A stretch of 58,036 bases of DNA from Flavobacteriaceae bacterium (GCA_018608425.1 JABAZL010000097.1:1-58036), one strand, 5' to 3'. Positions 27,333 to 36,793 are shown, counted from the first letter of the stretch. Notes: a model not told the origin generated them from the letters alone. Numbers and translations are program-made.

Positions 27333-28382
27333 TTAAATGATCAACATCGCGTCACCGTAAGAATAGAAATTATACTCTTCTTTAATGGCAACTTGATATG
27401 CTTCTTTGATGAAATCAGGATCTGCAAAAGCAGAAGCCATCATCAACAAAGTAGATTTAGGAGTATGGAAATTAGTAATCATACAGTCGGCAATCGAAAA
27501 TTCGAATGGAGGGAAAATAAATTTGTGGGTCCATCCTTCGTATGGGTTTAAAGTACCAATAGAAGAAACTGAACTTTCTAATCCACGCATAACCGTAGTT
27601 CCAACGGCACAGATTTTGCTTTTTTTAGCTTTCGCATCATTTACAATTTGTACTGCTTTTTCTTCGATGATGAGTTCTTCCGAATCCATTTTATGTTTCG
27701 ATAAATCTTCAACTTCAACTGGATTGAAAGTACCTAAACCAACATGCAATGTCAATTCAGCTAAATCAATTCCTTTAATCTCTAAACGTTTCAGTAAATG
27801 TTTAGAAAAATGCATTCCAGCTGTTGGTGCAGCAACTGCTCCTTCATTCTTAGCATAGATGGTCTGATAGCGTTCTTTATCGTAAGCCTCTGGATCTCTT
27901 TTAATGTATTTTGGAAGTGGAGTTTCGCCCAATTGTTTAAGTTTCTTGCGAAACTCAGTGTAGGAACCATCAAAAAGAAAACGCAATGTTCTTCCTCTAG
28001 AAGTTGTGTTGTCAATTACCTCAGCAACTAAACTATCGTCTTCACCAAAGTAAAGCTTGTTACCTATTCTTATTTTACGTGCTGGATCGACTAAAACGTC
28101 CCACAAACGTTGTTCTTCGTTCAATTCTCTTAATAAAAAGACTTCGATACGAGCTCCTGTTTTTTCTTTATTACCAAAAAGACGGGCTGGAAAAACCTTT
28201 GTGTTGTTCAAAACCATCACATCCCCTTCTTCGAAGTAATCAATAACGTCTTTAAATTGTTTGTGTTCTATTGTTCTGGTAGCTCTATTGAGAACCATTA
28301 AACGAGCTTCATCGCGATTTTCAGCAGGATGCTCGGCTAGTCTTTCTTCTGGTAATGTAAAACCGAAATCAGATAATTTCAT
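27333..28382 (-). CDS. queA: S-adenosylmethionine:tRNA ribosyltransferase-isomerase
   Basis: Adds the epoxycyclopentane precursor of queuosine to preQ1-modified tRNA. Recognised by the start [20 protein letters not shown], the [16 protein letters not shown] segment, [10 protein letters not shown] and the C-terminal [16 protein letters not shown]. It has 349 residues, normal. A near-consensus promoter lies 58 bases upstream. It leads the queA-rlmN-polyprenyl synthase-dnaG unit, pairing two tRNA/rRNA modification enzymes. Confidence 0.97.
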   Translation of the reverse strand: MKLSDFGFTLPEERLAEHPAENRDEARLMVLNRATRTIEHKQFKDVIDYFEEGDVMVLNNTKVFPARLFGNKEKTGARIEVFLLRELNEEQRLWDVLVDPARKIRIGNKLYFGEDDSLVAEVIDNTTSRGRTLRFLFDGSYTEFRKKLKQLGETPLPKYIKRDPEAYDKERYQTIYAKNEGAVAAPTAGMHFSKHLLKRLEIKGIDLAELTLHVGLGTFNPVEVEDLSKHKMDSEELIIEEKAVQIVNDAKAKKSKICAVGTTVMRGLESSVSSIGTLNPYEGWTHKFIFPPFEFSIADCMITNFHTPKSTLLMMASAFADPDFIKEAYQVAIKEEYNFYSYGDAMLII

Positions 28383-28406
28383 AGATAAACTGTGTTTAGT
28401 TACTCC

Positions 28407-28432
28407 AATACCACCCTATAAAAAATGGTATT
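28407..28432 (-). repeat. Inverted repeat in the queA 5' leader
   Basis: AATACCA (28407-28413) and TGGTATT (28426-28432) are perfect 7-base arms around a 12-base AT-rich loop. If transcription starts about 4 bases after the upstream -7 box, this hairpin is at the very 5' end of the queA mRNA. No U-run follows, so it is not an intrinsic terminator for aroA. Confidence 0.4.
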
Positions 28433-28439
28433 AAAAGCG

Positions 28440-28471
28440 CAAAGATACTACCTCAGCATAGGGGTTGTCAA
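28440..28471 (-). promoter_or_regulatory. Promoter of queA
   Basis: On the minus strand: TTG (28469-28471), a 21-base spacer, then TATCTTTG (28440-28447), a full match to the Bacteroidota consensus. It lies in the 112-base gap between the aroA stop and queA and separates the two transcription units. Confidence 0.7.
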
Positions 28472-28494
28472 GTAAATGGGGAAATTTCGTCTAC

Positions 28495-29721
28495 TTATTT
28501 TTCAATAAGCTCAAAACCAACAGCTTCCAAGTCATTCCAAAAATCAGGATAGGACTTAGTTACTACATTTGCTTCAGCAATTTGATGGCCAATTTTTAGT
28601 GCCAAAGGCGCAAAAGCCATTGCCATGCGGTGGTCGCTATAGGTAGCGATGGTTTGATTGGCTTTAAAATCTTGAGCAGCACTAAGGTGCAAGCTATCTT
28701 CGGTCACTCGGATTTGGGCGCCAAGTTTGGACAGTTCGTTTTCTAGTGCAATGAGTCGATCGGTTTCTTTAATTTTTAGTGTGTGCAAACCACTAAGATC
28801 ACATGCAACTCCCAGTCCATAACAACTCACTGCAATAGTTTGAGCAATATCGGGGGCTTCAACTAAGTCTAATGTAATGGTTTTTGGCAATTCAAAATTA
28901 TTGATTTTTTCTAAAATCATTTGATTATTTTCAAATCGCGTATCGACTCCTAATTTTTTATAGACATCGATCAAAACAGCGTCTCCCTGAAGGCTGTCTT
29001 GTCGGTAACTGCTTAAAACTATACGGCCGGCACTACTCAATGCAACACAGCTGAAATGGTAAGATGCCGAACTCCAGTCGGATTCGACAACTTGGGTTTG
29101 GTCTTCTATTATTCTTTGTTGGGAGATTCTAATGTTTTTGTTTTCGAATTGAGAATGTACTCCAACCCGTTCCAATAGAGCCAAAGTCATTTTCAAATAA
29201 GGTAGGGAAGTGATCTCTCCTTCTAGTGTTAGGTTTAGCCCTTCTTCTAAATGCGGAGCAATTAATAATAGAGCAGAAATATATTGGCTACTAATATTAG
29301 CCGGTAAAGAAACCGCTCCGCCTTTCAATGCTTTTCCAGAAATTCGAAGTGGCGGATAGCCCTCTTTTTTTTCATAGCTAATTTGGGCACCTAATTTTCT
29401 TAGTGCATCTACCAAAACGCCAATGGGTCTTTCTTGCATTCGCGAAGAGCCTGTTAATACTATTTCACGCCCTTCTTGAGTTGCAAAAAAAGCAGTCAAA
29501 AAACGCATTGCTGTTCCAGCGTGATGGATGTCTATTAGGTTTGAATCTGTCGTTAGCGCATGATTCATTGCGACGGAATCATCCGAATTCGAACGGTTTT
29601 CGATCGTTAATCCGGGATACAATGCTTGTAAAAGCAGTAATCGGTTGGTTTCACTTTTTGAACCTGTAATATTGAGACTTCCCAAACAATTTTGAGAAGG
29701 ATGATTAATGTGTAGCAGCAT
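28495..29721 (-). CDS. aroA: 3-phosphoshikimate 1-carboxyvinyltransferase (EPSP synthase)
   Basis: Shikimate-pathway enzyme joining shikimate-3-phosphate and phosphoenolpyruvate. Substrate motifs: GSKSETNRLLLLQAL (near 19), AGTAMRFLTAFFA (near 88), the KETDRLIAL segment near 318 and YSDHRMAMAFAPLA near 360. With 408 residues it is slightly shorter than the usual 425-430, with a compact N-terminus typical of this lineage. It follows the mazG-like gene by 5 bases. Confidence 0.96.
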   Translation of the reverse strand: MLLHINHPSQNCLGSLNITGSKSETNRLLLLQALYPGLTIENRSNSDDSVAMNHALTTDSNLIDIHHAGTAMRFLTAFFATQEGREIVLTGSSRMQERPIGVLVDALRKLGAQISYEKKEGYPPLRISGKALKGGAVSLPANISSQYISALLLIAPHLEEGLNLTLEGEITSLPYLKMTLALLERVGVHSQFENKNIRISQQRIIEDQTQVVESDWSSASYHFSCVALSSAGRIVLSSYRQDSLQGDAVLIDVYKKLGVDTRFENNQMILEKINNFELPKTITLDLVEAPDIAQTIAVSCYGLGVACDLSGLHTLKIKETDRLIALENELSKLGAQIRVTEDSLHLSAAQDFKANQTIATYSDHRMAMAFAPLALKIGHQIAEANVVTKSYPDFWNDLEAVGFELIEK

Positions 29722-29726
29722 CCGTA

Positions 29727-30053
29727 TTATTTAAGTTTTGGATTGTTTTGATGGCGGTCATGATCCCGCTGGGTTTTTAAGTTTAGTTTTTTATCAAAAG
29801 CGTCTTGTAAATTAATTCCTGTTTGGTTTGCCAAACATAAAACTACAAAAACAACATCTGCAAGCTCTTCACCTAAATCTTTATTTTTATCCGATTCTTT
29901 TTCGCTTTGCTCCCCATAGCGTCGAGCAATAATTCGAGCCACTTCCCCAACCTCTTCAGTTAACTGAGCCATATTGGTGAGTTCATTGAAGTATCGAACT
30001 CCATGATCCTTGATCCATTCGTCTACGGCCTTTTGAGCATCTTGAATTTGCAT
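29727..30053 (-). CDS. MazG-like nucleotide pyrophosphohydrolase
   Basis: A 108-residue all-alpha NTP pyrophosphatase of the MazG/iMazG type. The metal-binding helices are seen as LTEEVGEVARIIARR (EEvgE) and KDLGEELADVVFVVLCLA (E..xxD). It probably hydrolyses non-canonical or excess nucleoside triphosphates to monophosphates. It is first of a two-gene unit with aroA; the pairing is likely positional rather than functional. It has its own promoter-like sequence just upstream. Confidence 0.9.
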   Translation of the reverse strand: MQIQDAQKAVDEWIKDHGVRYFNELTNMAQLTEEVGEVARIIARRYGEQSEKESDKNKDLGEELADVVFVVLCLANQTGINLQDAFDKKLNLKTQRDHDRHQNNPKLK

Positions 30054-30067
30054 ACTAGAATTTTATG

Positions 30068-30098
30068 TAAAAATACATTAAGTCAAGAGACTAGACAA
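30068..30098 (-). promoter_or_regulatory. Promoter of the mazG-like/aroA unit
   Basis: On the minus strand: TTG (30096-30098), a 20-base spacer and TATTTTTA (30068-30075), which departs from TAnnTTTG only in the last base. The box ends 14 bases before the ATG at 30053, which implies a leader of about 10 bases. Confidence 0.55.
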
Positions 30099-30125
30099 AA
30101 GAGCGGTAGTTCATATCCGAACATT

Positions 30126-30818
30126 TTACAACAAATTAGTTAAATCTGATAACTGATCAATAATCAAACACTCTTCGTGATACGCTTCCTTGTGGGAGTT
30201 GAAATGTATGGCTTGCATACCCAATTTCAATGCACCTTGGATGTCAGCTTCTAAGCTATCTCCAATCATCATAGCATGTTCAGGAAGAACTTCAGCGGTT
30301 TTCATTGCAGACAGAAAAATAGTTGGGTGGGGTTTTTTAACCCCAATTTTTTCAGCAGTAAGAACTGTTTTGAAAAAACGAGCAATCCCTGAGTTTTCTA
30401 ATTTACGTTGTTGTACGTGCTCAAATCCGTTGGTAATGATGTGTAATGTGTATTTAGAACTCAAGTATTCTAGAACCGAAATGGTATCTTCGAAAAGCTC
30501 AGTATGTGTAGAAAGTTGTTGAATGTATAGCTCAGCAACCCGTTCAAGAAGAGATGGAGTAAAGGAAACCTTCATTGCTTCAAAAGTTTTTTCTAGCCTC
30601 AAATAACGGAGTTCAACTTCCGAAATCATATTCTCGCGATACTGCTTCCAATAATAATGGTTGATTGGATTATAAAAATCCAAAAATACTTCGAGAGAAA
30701 AATCAAAGTTCAATTCTTCGAAAATCGATTTAAATGTTGCACCAGAATTTTTTTCAAAATCCCAGAGCGTATGGTCCAAGTCAAAGAAAATATGCTGGAC
30801 TTTATGCGAATTAATCAT
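30126..30818 (-). CDS. HAD-family phosphatase, YjjG-type nucleotidase
   Basis: Haloacid-dehalogenase hydrolase of 230 residues. The nucleophile motif is FFDLDHTLWDFEKNS (DxDxT, near residue 12), motif II is ITNGFEH near 135, and motif III/IV is KPHPTIFLSAM then MIGDSLEADIQGA near 191. The WDFE start and overall length match the YjjG group, pyrimidine nucleoside 5'-monophosphate phosphatases acting on non-canonical nucleotides. Its first eight bases overlap the deacetylase-like gene, so it belongs to the radC unit. Confidence 0.92.
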   Translation of the reverse strand: MINSHKVQHIFFDLDHTLWDFEKNSGATFKSIFEELNFDFSLEVFLDFYNPINHYYWKQYRENMISEVELRYLRLEKTFEAMKVSFTPSLLERVAELYIQQLSTHTELFEDTISVLEYLSSKYTLHIITNGFEHVQQRKLENSGIARFFKTVLTAEKIGVKKPHPTIFLSAMKTAEVLPEHAMMIGDSLEADIQGALKLGMQAIHFNSHKEAYHEECLIIDQLSDLTNLL

Positions 30819-32106
30819 AGTTTATAATATAGTTGGTATAGGCTTCCTTCCACAAAGTGTTTTTATTATGCGGGGAAAAAATCGCATTTGTTACCGAAAA
30901 CACATGTACTCCAGTTGAAGTTGGGATTTGTTTTTTAAGGTCTTCTAATTTTTTAAAAGCAGTATTTACATCTAATGTGCGTAAAGCTTCCTCAGTTGCG
31001 ACAACTGCATAAAGCACCAAAGCGGTTTCAATTTCGTTTCCTAGGTCATAGAACCGAAAAGGCACCGCTGTACTTGCTCGATATCCTATTCTATCGTGGT
31101 AACCTAAACTAAAGTCCTCAGCCTGCTCCATTCCCAAAACATTTCGATAGGTATCGAATACCGTTGTTACTCCTCGGTTGAAACGCAAGAATTTAGTGTT
31201 TCTATGAATGATGCTTTCAAAACGCTCCAATTCCGATTTAAAAACTTTGACTTTCTGTCGTGCTTCAGTAGAAACCAGCAAAGAAACTTTATGATAATCT
31301 GCAACTGATTTAATTAAAGAATGAAACGTATCGTTGAAAATTGAAATCCCTTGATCATAAAAAGTGATTTTAGAAAACAGAAAGAAAAACCTTGGCTTCA
31401 CACGAGTGTTTTTAAACAAAGAGAAAAAGGCATTGAAGTTATTCCACGGGTCTTTCCACAGTCCCATCAAAACCATTGTTTGCTCTACAATACTCCAAAT
31501 CTCAAAATTGCTTAGTGAAATTAAAAACTGAGCGGTATTTCTAAGAAACGATTTATGCTTGTATTTATAAGCCGATGCAACCTCAACTAGAGGTATACAG
31601 TGTACTGTAGATTGTTCAGATTGTTCAAGTTCCGGAAATTTCTGAAGGAGTAAGTCGAGTGTTTTCTTTGCCCATAAATCGATAACAGGTAATTCTAAAA
31701 AATTATTCTGAACTGCAAGGCATTGGTCGCTCATAAACCGATCAGAATCATCCTTTACATGCGTTAGGTATTCTTCGTATCTGCTGATTAAAAAAAAGGT
31801 AGCTGCAAAAACATCGAACGGAAGCATTGAATCTTTACTGCAGCCGAAAAAGGCTGGTAAACCTTCCCATTGAGAAACTGTTATTTCTATATCACGAGCC
31901 CCTTGTTCAAACAATAATGCATTTGAATTTACAAAAAACTCATTCCCTAAAGGAGCATTAGCATAGCTCATTTTGGGTCCATTTTGAGCAATAAAAACCT
32001 CTAACTTCGTTGTGAAATCTACTTTAATTCCAAGGACACTTTCAAAGAAATGCTTGAAAGTATATCGAAGTCTAGGGGTGATTTTGTGGGTATAAACCAA
32101 CAACAT
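30811..32106 (-). CDS. Polysaccharide-deacetylase-like protein (DUF7033 type), probably degenerate
   Basis: A 431-residue protein with no signal peptide. The N-terminal domain resembles the DUF7033 region that precedes a NodB-like barrel in flavobacteria (PLGNEFFV, LPFDVFAATFFLISRYEEYL, HVKDDSDRFM, LPVIDLWA). In the barrel, the expected metal-binding D-x-D/H and HPSY-type motifs are not intact: the first reads LVEVASAYKYK near residue 172 and the later loop reads VSLLVSTEA. It may therefore lack deacetylase activity. It lies 2 bases after radC and overlaps the phosphatase gene by eight. Confidence 0.72.
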   Translation of the reverse strand: MLLVYTHKITPRLRYTFKHFFESVLGIKVDFTTKLEVFIAQNGPKMSYANAPLGNEFFVNSNALLFEQGARDIEITVSQWEGLPAFFGCSKDSMLPFDVFAATFFLISRYEEYLTHVKDDSDRFMSDQCLAVQNNFLELPVIDLWAKKTLDLLLQKFPELEQSEQSTVHCIPLVEVASAYKYKHKSFLRNTAQFLISLSNFEIWSIVEQTMVLMGLWKDPWNNFNAFFSLFKNTRVKPRFFFLFSKITFYDQGISIFNDTFHSLIKSVADYHKVSLLVSTEARQKVKVFKSELERFESIIHRNTKFLRFNRGVTTVFDTYRNVLGMEQAEDFSLGYHDRIGYRASTAVPFRFYDLGNEIETALVLYAVVATEEALRTLDVNTAFKKLEDLKKQIPTSTGVHVFSVTNAIFSPHNKNTLWKEAYTNYIINYD

Positions 32107-32108
32107 AG

Positions 32109-32807
32109 TTATAGTAATTTTTCGTCTGCAAAGCTAAAGTAGCCTTTTTCAGAAATAATTAAATGGTCTAGGAGTTTTATATCCATATTTTCTCCTGCTT
32201 TTTTAATCTTCTGAGTCAATTGAATGTCACTTGTGCTTGGCTTTAAAACTCCCGAAGGGTGGTTATGGGCAACAATTATAGCTGTTGCACCGCATTGAAG
32301 TGCGCTTTTAAAAAGCAGTCGAATATCGACTGTAGTCTCTGAAATTCCACCTTTACTCAAACATTTTTTCTCTACAACATGATGCTGGGTATTCAATAGT
32401 AAAACCCAAAATTCTTCTTGATCCAAGTAGGATAAAACAGCAAATAGCGTATCATAAGCAATTGCACTATTCGTACAACTCACTTTTTCTTGTGATGGTA
32501 TTCCTTGAATTCTTTTCCCCAATTCCAGAGCTGCTTTTATTTTCACTGCCTTAGCCGGACCAATCCCCTTCCATTGCAGCAAGGTATCTAAACTAATTCT
32601 GTGAAGTGCACTCAAATCATGATCAAGAGAAGCCATTATGCGCTGCATGAGCTGTACAGCGGTTTCCCCGGGGTTTCCACTTCCAATTAAAAGTGCCAAC
32701 AACTCTGCATTAGTCAATTGCTGAGGCCCTTGGCTGATTAATTTTTCTCGAGGTCGTTCTTCAACAGACCAGTCTTTTAATGTAAATTTGGAGGGAATCG
32801 TTTTCAT
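32109..32807 (-). CDS. radC: RadC-family JAB/MPN domain protein
   Basis: A 232-residue protein with a helix-hairpin-helix region (GIGPAKAVKIKAALELGKR, near 81) and a JAMM metalloprotease-like motif H181-N-H183-P-S-G with D194. RadC was once linked to DNA repair, but its biochemical role is unsettled; the JAMM site suggests a zinc hydrolase. It is first in a radC/deacetylase-like/phosphatase unit and divergent from the PaiB-like gene across an 84-base gap in which I see no convincing promoter. Confidence 0.95.
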   Translation of the reverse strand: MKTIPSKFTLKDWSVEERPREKLISQGPQQLTNAELLALLIGSGNPGETAVQLMQRIMASLDHDLSALHRISLDTLLQWKGIGPAKAVKIKAALELGKRIQGIPSQEKVSCTNSAIAYDTLFAVLSYLDQEEFWVLLLNTQHHVVEKKCLSKGGISETTVDIRLLFKSALQCGATAIIVAHNHPSGVLKPSTSDIQLTQKIKKAGENMDIKLLDHLIISEKGYFSFADEKLL

Positions 32808-32891
32808 AGTAAAGTAGGTTTACGATGGTTTAGAGCGCTTTAATGCTATTTTGAAATCAATAATGTTTATAAAAATATAACTTTTTTAATA

Positions 32892-33515
32892 ATGAATTAC
32901 CCTCCAAAACACCACCAAGAAGAACAGTACAAAAATGCGTTAGAACTGGTTAAAATATACCCCCTAGCTACTGTAATCACATCCAGTAACAATCGCATTT
33001 TAAGCACCCACATTCCCCTAGTATATACTCCCGAAGGAACTTTAGGCACGCTAGTCGGTCACTTAGATAAGTTCAATCCACAAATCAGCCATTTCGAAGA
33101 TAAGGATCACGATTTAGAACTCATTTTTCATGGACCAGAAGTATATATTTCGCCATCAAAATACAGTACTACACAGCTACCAACTTGGAATTATTTTAAA
33201 GTTCATTTGCGAGGAAAAATTCAAATTAAAAGAGCAGCACAAGATGTAAAGGATAGCTTAATAGCCATGACAGCTTTCTTGGAAGGTGCAAACCCCAATT
33301 ATGTTTTAGAAGAAAACAATCCGCGAATGGCGGCTGCATTAGATTATATTGTTGGGTTTCATATCGAGATTACATCTTGGGAAGGGAAATACAAAATTTC
33401 TCAGGACAAAAACAAAGAAGATCGATCGAGAGCGAAACAAGCGTTGATTGACGGTCAGTCTCAAGTGATCGAACACATCGAACACCTATATGAAAATCAT
33501 CAAACTAAAGGCTAA
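32892..33515 (+). CDS. FMN-binding PaiB-like protein
   Basis: The 207-residue protein has the PaiB/FMN-binding split-barrel pattern: start MNYPPKHHQEE, the HIPLVYTPEG strand, LVGHLDKFNPQ, PEVYISPSKY, LPTWNYFKVHLRGKIQ and the C-terminal IVGFHIEIT. In Bacillus PaiB is a negative regulator of protease and sporulation genes; most homologues are simply predicted flavin-binding proteins, so a regulatory role here is uncertain. Its last 11 bases overlap the convergent mpl. Confidence 0.9.
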   Translation: MNYPPKHHQEEQYKNALELVKIYPLATVITSSNNRILSTHIPLVYTPEGTLGTLVGHLDKFNPQISHFEDKDHDLELIFHGPEVYISPSKYSTTQLPTWNYFKVHLRGKIQIKRAAQDVKDSLIAMTAFLEGANPNYVLEENNPRMAAALDYIVGFHIEITSWEGKYKISQDKNKEDRSRAKQALIDGQSQVIEHIEHLYENHQTKG

Positions 33516-34869
33516 GAACGCGTTCTTTTAAAGCATCCCAATCTATACCCCCGTAGTTTCCAGAACTCATCATCAAGAGGATGCTTTTGTTCCACTGATG
33601 CTCAAAAAGAAATTCTTGAAAAGCTTTGGGATTGGTAAATACAACAAGATTTTCAGAGCCAAAGGCAGTTTTAATTTCCGCTTCACTCAAAGGGCTTCTA
33701 TTTTTAACTTTTAACGCCTCAGGGTCATAAAAAACAACGGCTTCATCTGCTCCGTTGAGTGCGTTTTTATATTGTCCAATAAAAGCTGGATTCAGGCTAC
33801 TATAGGTATGTAACTCCAAGCAATACACTTTATGATGCTGGTCAAATTGTTGCGCTACTGCTTCTGAAGTTGCCTTTACCTTGCTCGGAGCGTGTGCAAA
33901 ATCTTTGAATAAGAAGGATGATCCGTTATCTCCTATTTTCTCTAAACGTTTTGAAGCACCTTTAAAACTCATTATGGCTTCTAAGAAATCATCTTCATCT
34001 ACTCCCATGAGCTGACAAATCCATTTAGCTCCTGCTATATTCGAAAGGTTGTGTTCGCCGAAAACTTCGAGAGGCAAATCGCCTTCATCCGTTTTCAAAT
34101 ACGTGACCCCAGCATCGATGAAATACTCTGGCAAACGATAACTTTCTTTTCGAATGGTGTTTCGAGAAGCTTCTGTGATGCGTTCCAAAACAGAATCCGA
34201 TTCGTTATACACCAATACACCTCCCGGCATAATAGAGTCTATATAGGTTTCAAATTGCTCAATATAATTTTCTTCTGTCGGAAAAACATTGATGTGATCC
34301 CAAGCAATTCCCGATATCAAAGTAACATGTGGTTTGTACCAAAGGAATTTTGGGCGGCGATCTATAGGGGAAGAAAGGTATTCGTCTCCCTCGATAAGCA
34401 TAAAATCATTTTCTTGAGTCAAATGAACCATGGTATCAAAACCTTCGAGTTGAGCCCCGATCATATAATCAACTTCTTTTTCCCAATAATTTAGAACGTG
34501 CAAAACCATCGATGTAATGGTAGTTTTTCCATGACTCCCGGCAATCACAACCCGAGTTTTATTTTTCGTCTGTTCGTAAAGAAATTCAGGATAGGAATAA
34601 ATTCGAATTCCCAATTCCATTGCTCTTAGAAGTTCTGGATTATCTTCTTTGGCATGCATTCCTAGAATGATTCCATCCAAGTCATCAGTAATTTTTTCTG
34701 GATACCATCCCATAAGTTGTGGAAGTAAACCGGCCTTTGCTAATCGAGATTTTGAGGGCTCAAAAATAGCATCATCACTTCCACTAATTTCGAAACCTTT
34801 GAACTGTAGTGCTAGTGCTAAATTGTGCATGGCACTTCCTCCGATGGCTATAAAATGGAATTTCTTCAT
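33505..34869 (-). CDS. mpl: UDP-N-acetylmuramate:L-alanyl-gamma-D-glutamyl-meso-DAP ligase
   Basis: Murein-recycling ligase that attaches released tripeptide to UDP-MurNAc. Motifs: FIAIGGSAMHNLALAL at the start, the P-loop AGSHGKTTITSMVL near 110, EGDEYLSSPIDRRPKF (Mpl-type, in place of EADEF in MurC), VFGEHNLSNIAGA and KDFAHAPSKVKAT. It has 454 residues. Together with the DNPR-type MurE this supports meso-diaminopimelate in the cell wall. It lies alone between paiB-like and the TPR gene. Confidence 0.95.
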   Translation of the reverse strand: MKKFHFIAIGGSAMHNLALALQFKGFEISGSDDAIFEPSKSRLAKAGLLPQLMGWYPEKITDDLDGIILGMHAKEDNPELLRAMELGIRIYSYPEFLYEQTKNKTRVVIAGSHGKTTITSMVLHVLNYWEKEVDYMIGAQLEGFDTMVHLTQENDFMLIEGDEYLSSPIDRRPKFLWYKPHVTLISGIAWDHINVFPTEENYIEQFETYIDSIMPGGVLVYNESDSVLERITEASRNTIRKESYRLPEYFIDAGVTYLKTDEGDLPLEVFGEHNLSNIAGAKWICQLMGVDEDDFLEAIMSFKGASKRLEKIGDNGSSFLFKDFAHAPSKVKATSEAVAQQFDQHHKVYCLELHTYSSLNPAFIGQYKNALNGADEAVVFYDPEALKVKNRSPLSEAEIKTAFGSENLVVFTNPKAFQEFLFEHQWNKSILLMMSSGNYGGIDWDALKERVLSL

Positions 34870-34892
34870 GAGTATATCTTTGTATTGTAATC

Positions 34893-35768
34893 CTATTCAG
34901 GATTAAAAGTAGGGTTAATTTCTAAAGCTAAAGAACGGTATTGAATGGCTTGATCTTTTTCGTTTATCTTTTCATAAAGCAAAGCTAGTTTGTAATACGC
35001 CCATTCTTTAGGTAAATTATCGTGAGCATCAAATTGCGCTACGTAATATTCAAGTGCACAGATAGAAGCTGTTGAACTCAAGCTAAAGGCAAGTCCAATA
35101 CTGGCTATTTCATAGCTCAGGTTTTGACTTCTATTTTCAAAATAGCCGCTAACAGATGAATTTTCACACCCATCTAAAAAAGGGAGAAGTTCAAAAGCAC
35201 TTTTGTATTGAGCTTTTGCTTGAGTTGTATTGTTTTCAGATTCTGAAATAAATCCTTGTGCCAATAAACCTTCAGTAGGGCTCAAATCAGACAGTAGTTT
35301 TGCAAAGTTTTTTGCCTTGTCTATGTCCCCACCGAGGAAGTCGGGCAACTTGGTGTAAATCCGAACAAGTGCGGTTAGTGTTGGAGTGTGCGTTGGATCT
35401 AGCTGATGTGCTTTCAGGAAATTAGTTTTCATTGCGAACACATAAGGTAAAGCTTTGAATTTACTAATTTCATCAATTCGGATTCCATTAACGCCTGCCA
35501 AACGATAATGAAGCTCGGCATTATCTGGCTCTATTTCGATGCGTTTAGAATAGTATCGAATTGCCGTTTCAAAATCCTTATACGCTATAGCCAAACGAAT
35601 CATCGCATTGTACTGAGGGATTGAATTTGATTCTTTCGCTAAGGCTGAACGTTTTTCTAGATATACTTTATCAGAGGAAAAATCGTAACTTGCAAAAGGC
35701 GTTTTTTCTTGACCAATAGCCGACCAACTCCAAAAAACAGCAATACAAAAGATTGAAATACGAAGCAT
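34893..35768 (-). CDS. Exported TPR-repeat protein
   Basis: A 291-residue protein with an N-terminal signal peptide (hydrophobic core about residues 4-17, likely cleavage after WSAIG). Several tetratricopeptide-like helical pairs follow (YYSKRIEIEPDNAELHYRLA near 70; the C-terminal AYYKLALLYEKINEKDQAIQYRSLALEINP is the clearest). It is probably periplasmic and involved in protein-protein contact; no specific partner can be named. It lies 8 bases after obg, so it may be co-expressed with adk-obg. Confidence 0.82.
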   Translation of the reverse strand: MLRISIFCIAVFWSWSAIGQEKTPFASYDFSSDKVYLEKRSALAKESNSIPQYNAMIRLAIAYKDFETAIRYYSKRIEIEPDNAELHYRLAGVNGIRIDEISKFKALPYVFAMKTNFLKAHQLDPTHTPTLTALVRIYTKLPDFLGGDIDKAKNFAKLLSDLSPTEGLLAQGFISESENNTTQAKAQYKSAFELLPFLDGCENSSVSGYFENRSQNLSYEIASIGLAFSLSSTASICALEYYVAQFDAHDNLPKEWAYYKLALLYEKINEKDQAIQYRSLALEINPTFNPE

Positions 35769-35776
35769 AATAGAAT

Positions 35777-36793
35777 TTACGCAATTGAATTTTCAAGTGC
35801 CAAAACCTTCCAGAGCTCATCTTTCAAGGTTTGAAGATTATATTCACTTATTGCTGAAATCATGGTGTGCGGAGTATTCGGAAAACTCTCATTCATTTCT
35901 TCGGCATAAGCTTCACGAAGTTCGTCATCGAGTAAATCGCACTTAGAAAGCACAATCATATATTGTTTGTCCAATAATTCTGGATTGAATTCTTGGAGTT
36001 CTGAACGTAAAATTTCGAATTGTTTTTTAACATCCTTAGCATCTGCTGGAATAACATACAGCAAAACAGAATTTCGTTCAATATGCCTTAGGAAATAATG
36101 GCCAAGCCCTTTTCCTTGAGCTGCACCTTCAATAATTCCTGGAATATCAGCCATTACAAAAGAACGGTAATCACGATAATGGACAATTCCTAAGTTGGGC
36201 TTTAAGGTTGTAAACTCATAGTCTGCAATTTTAGGTCTAGCCGATGTCAATGCAGCTAAAAGGGTAGATTTTCCTGCATTAGGAAATCCTACCAAACCTA
36301 CATCTGCAAGTAATTTCAATTCTAAAGTAACAAAACGCTGTACACCTTTCATCCCCGGTTGGGCATATCGAGGGGTTTGTCTTGTTGAGGATTTAAAGTG
36401 CCAATTTCCACGACCTCCAAGTCCACCTTTAACCAAAATCACTTCTTGATCTTTTTCTGTAATTTCAAAAAGCACATTTTCAGTTTCAGTATCCTTAACA
36501 ACTGTTCCTAAAGGTACATCGATAAAAACATCTTCTCCTTGAGCACCTGAGCTTCTGTTTTTGCTACCGTGCATTCCATGTTCAGCTCCAAAATGCTTTT
36601 TGAATTTAAACGAATACAAGGTCCAAAGATTCGGGTTTCCTCTCAAGATAATGTGGCCACCTCGACCTCCATCACCTCCATCTGGTCCTCCTTTGGTAAT
36701 ATATTTTTCTCGGTGTAGATGTATCGACCCTTTTCCCCCGTTACCAGAAGTCAGCGCTAGCTTTACATAATCTACAAAATTTCCTTCAGTCAT
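35777..36793 (-). CDS. obg: GTPase Obg (CgtA)
   Basis: Essential GTPase linked to 50S ribosome maturation and stress signalling. The glycine-rich Obg fold fills residues 1-158 ([22 protein letters not shown]). The G domain follows, with G1 [11 protein letters not shown] near 167, G2 TLKPNLG, G3 DIPGIIEGA and G4 SKCDLLD. The protein ends soon after the G domain, so it is the short form (338 residues) without the C-terminal OCT domain. It lies 9 bases after adk and 8 before the TPR gene. Confidence 0.97.
   Translation of the reverse strand: MTEGNFVDYVKLALTSGNGGKGSIHLHREKYITKGGPDGGDGGRGGHIILRGNPNLWTLYSFKFKKHFGAEHGMHGSKNRSSGAQGEDVFIDVPLGTVVKDTETENVLFEITEKDQEVILVKGGLGGRGNWHFKSSTRQTPRYAQPGMKGVQRFVTLELKLLADVGLVGFPNAGKSTLLAALTSARPKIADYEFTTLKPNLGIVHYRDYRSFVMADIPGIIEGAAQGKGLGHYFLRHIERNSVLLYVIPADAKDVKKQFEILRSELQEFNPELLDKQYMIVLSKCDLLDDELREAYAEEMNESFPNTPHTMISAISEYNLQTLKDELWKVLALENSIA

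Noticed and set aside
27406-27858. 150-codon open frame on the plus strand inside queA
   Set aside because: It lies wholly antisense to a clear QueA protein, has no family resemblance and is the expected shadow of the coding frame.
28400-28440. Plus-strand sequence near queA looking like the tail of a preQ1-I riboswitch (CACCCTATAAAAAA)
   Set aside because: It is on the strand opposite to queA, no matching 5' stem exists upstream, and no plus-strand gene follows. The similarity is only in the A-rich tail.
34051-34494. 147-codon open frame on the plus strand inside mpl
   Set aside because: Antisense to a confident Mpl; low-complexity and no promoter or recognisable domain.
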